In this document: positions 63,701 through 64,000 of the stretch, in pieces
Numbering within the stretch: position 1 is the stretch's first letter
Layout of the letters: each line of letters opens with the position of its first letter
Assembly (NCBI GenBank): GCA_947494705.1
Contig: CANLVN010000003.1
Location: forward strand, 124,001 to 188,000
Direction of reading: 5' to 3'
Source of the DNA: an uncultured Erythrobacter sp.
GTDB lineage: Bacteria; Pseudomonadota; Alphaproteobacteria; Sphingomonadales; Sphingomonadaceae
DNA length: 64,000 nt
Position numbers and translations under genes: made by a program
The notes under the pieces: model-generated
The model's database searches: none
The model's input: the letters and a program-made list of their open reading frames with translations, nothing else
What the model was told of the DNA's origin: nothing

Positions 63701-64000
63701 GAGCCAGGCGCAGTCGGAAAGCATCAGCAACCAGCTCTATGTCTGGGACAACCATCCGGGCGGCAGCACCGACGCCGACTACACGCCGGACGGGCTCAAC
63801 CGCTACGAGGATGTAGACGGCACGAGCTTCACCTACGACGCCAACGGCAATCTCACCTCTGACGGCACTACGACCTACACTTACGACACCGAGAACCGCC
63901 TGATCGCTGCCAGCGGGGGCAACACGGCCGATCTGCGCTACGATCCGCTGGGGCGCTTGTACGAGATCGAGGATGGCAGCGCGAATATCGAGCGGCTGCT
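60747..64000 (+). CDS. Large secreted RHS/YD-repeat protein (3' partial)
   Basis: The frame is open from ATG 60747 to the window edge, at least 1084 codons with no stop. A signal peptide (LATTAVLAPAILAHGSASAQ) is followed by an N-terminal beta-rich domain (to about residue 280). More than a dozen YD repeats then follow, such as YTYDNDDRVTSV, FDYDSEGRITSVE, YDYDDRGNVTQVT, FAYDDLNRLIEKD and YTYDTENRLIAAS. RHS repeats form a hollow shell that often encloses a C-terminal toxin; that end is missing here. The first half is less GC-rich than the second. Confidence 0.9.
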   Translation, partial: MKVKHLYLATTAVLAPAILAHGSASAQTTLAEPGIRSPVDEFGVDVSSGRVFMPSQSIAIGGSNGLAHVRTRVENGWRHNYLISAEVSSGSSTAFVNMGGARMTFELENGVYVSQQGTGETLATDFSSGLHTLTLRDGTQVILKESYVTAGQSYYGSADALGEKIIRPDGHETTLHYETQYYEEYVGYWLSVYVVRLSSVTTNTSYQLLFEYASGNPAVPDDWYEISKVTAVNNSVDYCPTNGAACTFSQTWPSLTYSTSASGTDTLETVTDVLSRETRYRTDSSDRLTGIKRPEDTNDGIVYTYDNDDRVTSVVNQGNYTRSYSWAETTSELTATANDSLGREVVTTTDITSGLLLSTEDALGNLTQFDYDSEGRITSVEAEEGNKIEYDYDDRGNVTQVTRIDKSGLSANDIVSTASYPTSCTNPMTCNKPTSTTDANGNVTDYTYSATHGGLTKVELPADENGDRPTTEISYTTHYARKRNSGGTLVQETNGVVLATGTRQCRTNETCYDTANERMVALEFDNTISANLNPTRRVIRAGNETLHNVVDLTYTPLGRIATADGPVLGTGDTTSYHYDLAGQVIGVISPDPDGGGSLDRLATRMTYNQDGQVTLTENGYTSGTGLSDLNSMTVDTAVETTYDEFGRTETSAQIAPGGTTVYSLMQYGYDAAGRPTCTALRMNVSSTATTLPTDACVGMTPTSGNEDRISMRVYDAADRVTELWAGVDTDYQHQSAALSYNGNGTVAWVEDGEDFRTTYTYDDHDRLIRTQFPDPDNTSTSLFSDREELTYDDNGNVLTLRTRAGETFNFAYDDLNRLIEKDVPARTGIATHTRDVHYEYDLLDSLLEARFDNASFGSTGDRIAFAYDALGRPVTATQIMDGNMRAIGYQYDNAGRRTRITHPDGPYWTYNYDTLSRLSSIVDDDSITLITNQYGDAGRLTGQTREGSAPDETYTYDAAKRLDGIALDHTSSSYDVDRDYTYNSASQAQSESISNQLYVWDNHPGGSTDADYTPDGLNRYEDVDGTSFTYDANGNLTSDGTTTYTYDTENRLIAASGGNTADLRYDPLGRLYEIEDGSANIERL

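Noticed and set aside
62547..63755. Minus-strand open frame of about 400 codons inside the RHS gene
   Set aside because: Its Val/Ala/Gly-rich repetitive sequence mirrors the YD-repeat codons on the plus strand; the plus frame has clear RHS repeats.

Overview
The window looks like chromosome of a marine alphaproteobacterium of the Sphingomonadales, most likely an Erythrobacteraceae member (Erythrobacter or a close relative). The inference rests on a GcrA-type cell-cycle regulator, the alphaproteobacterial ATP-synthase zeta inhibitor (DUF1476), an astaxanthin-type crtW-crtZ pair, a pspA/pspF locus with many small satellites, and uniformly GC-rich coding sequence. No species call can be made from the sequence alone.

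Layout. Positions 1-6221 hold the end of a VirB-type type IV secretion operon (virB4 partial, virB6, virB9, virB10, virB11; no virB8 in its usual place). Positions 6242-10861 hold a polyphosphate unit (ppk-ppx behind a PHO-box-like repeat) and a YhhQ-type transporter, followed by tRNA-Arg(TCT). Positions 10993-20185 are a chemotaxis cluster: a degenerate CheB-like protein, then a membrane receptor, STAS protein, CheA, CheR, CheB, CheD, CheY, CheW and a small helical protein, mostly with stop/start overlaps. Positions 20219-27958 are housekeeping and pigment genes: Nudix hydrolase, a candidate sigma-54-driven small RNA, grxD-bolA, DUF1476, quinone oxidoreductase, leuD, a small membrane protein, leuC, thioesterase, crtW, crtZ and sufE.

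Positions 27998-33285 are the most unusual region: an expanded phage-shock (Psp) locus. A divergent pspF (sigma-54 activator) faces a minus-strand operon with a near-perfect sigma-54 promoter. The operon encodes a 55-aa membrane peptide, PspA with an in-frame N-terminal extension, PspB, PspC, and then seven further small single-helix membrane proteins. At least five of these, and more weakly the other two, share one C-terminal motif (VLERIVTD...L..EIEALR) that is also echoed in PspC, PspB and the PspA extension. Nearly every junction is an overlapping stop/start. The only other clear sigma-54 site I found lies in front of the candidate small RNA at about 21.17 kb, so PspF may control both.

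Positions 33363-50008 carry a secreted CHAT-domain protein with an internal double frameshift, a PilZ protein, the classic rimP-nusA-ylxR-infB ... rbfA ... truB-rpsO-pnp translation/RNA cluster, and interspersed metabolic and membrane genes. Positions 50104-57386 carry a histidine kinase, a spermidine-synthase-like protein, a globin-coupled chemoreceptor, an outer-membrane DUF481 protein, DUF1993, GcrA, an ABC-2 permease and HspQ.

At 57600 a tRNA-Ser(CGA) is followed at once by a P4-type tyrosine integrase and visibly less GC-rich DNA. This marks the left end of a genomic island. The island carries two small secreted proteins and a very large secreted RHS/YD-repeat protein that runs off the right edge of the window.
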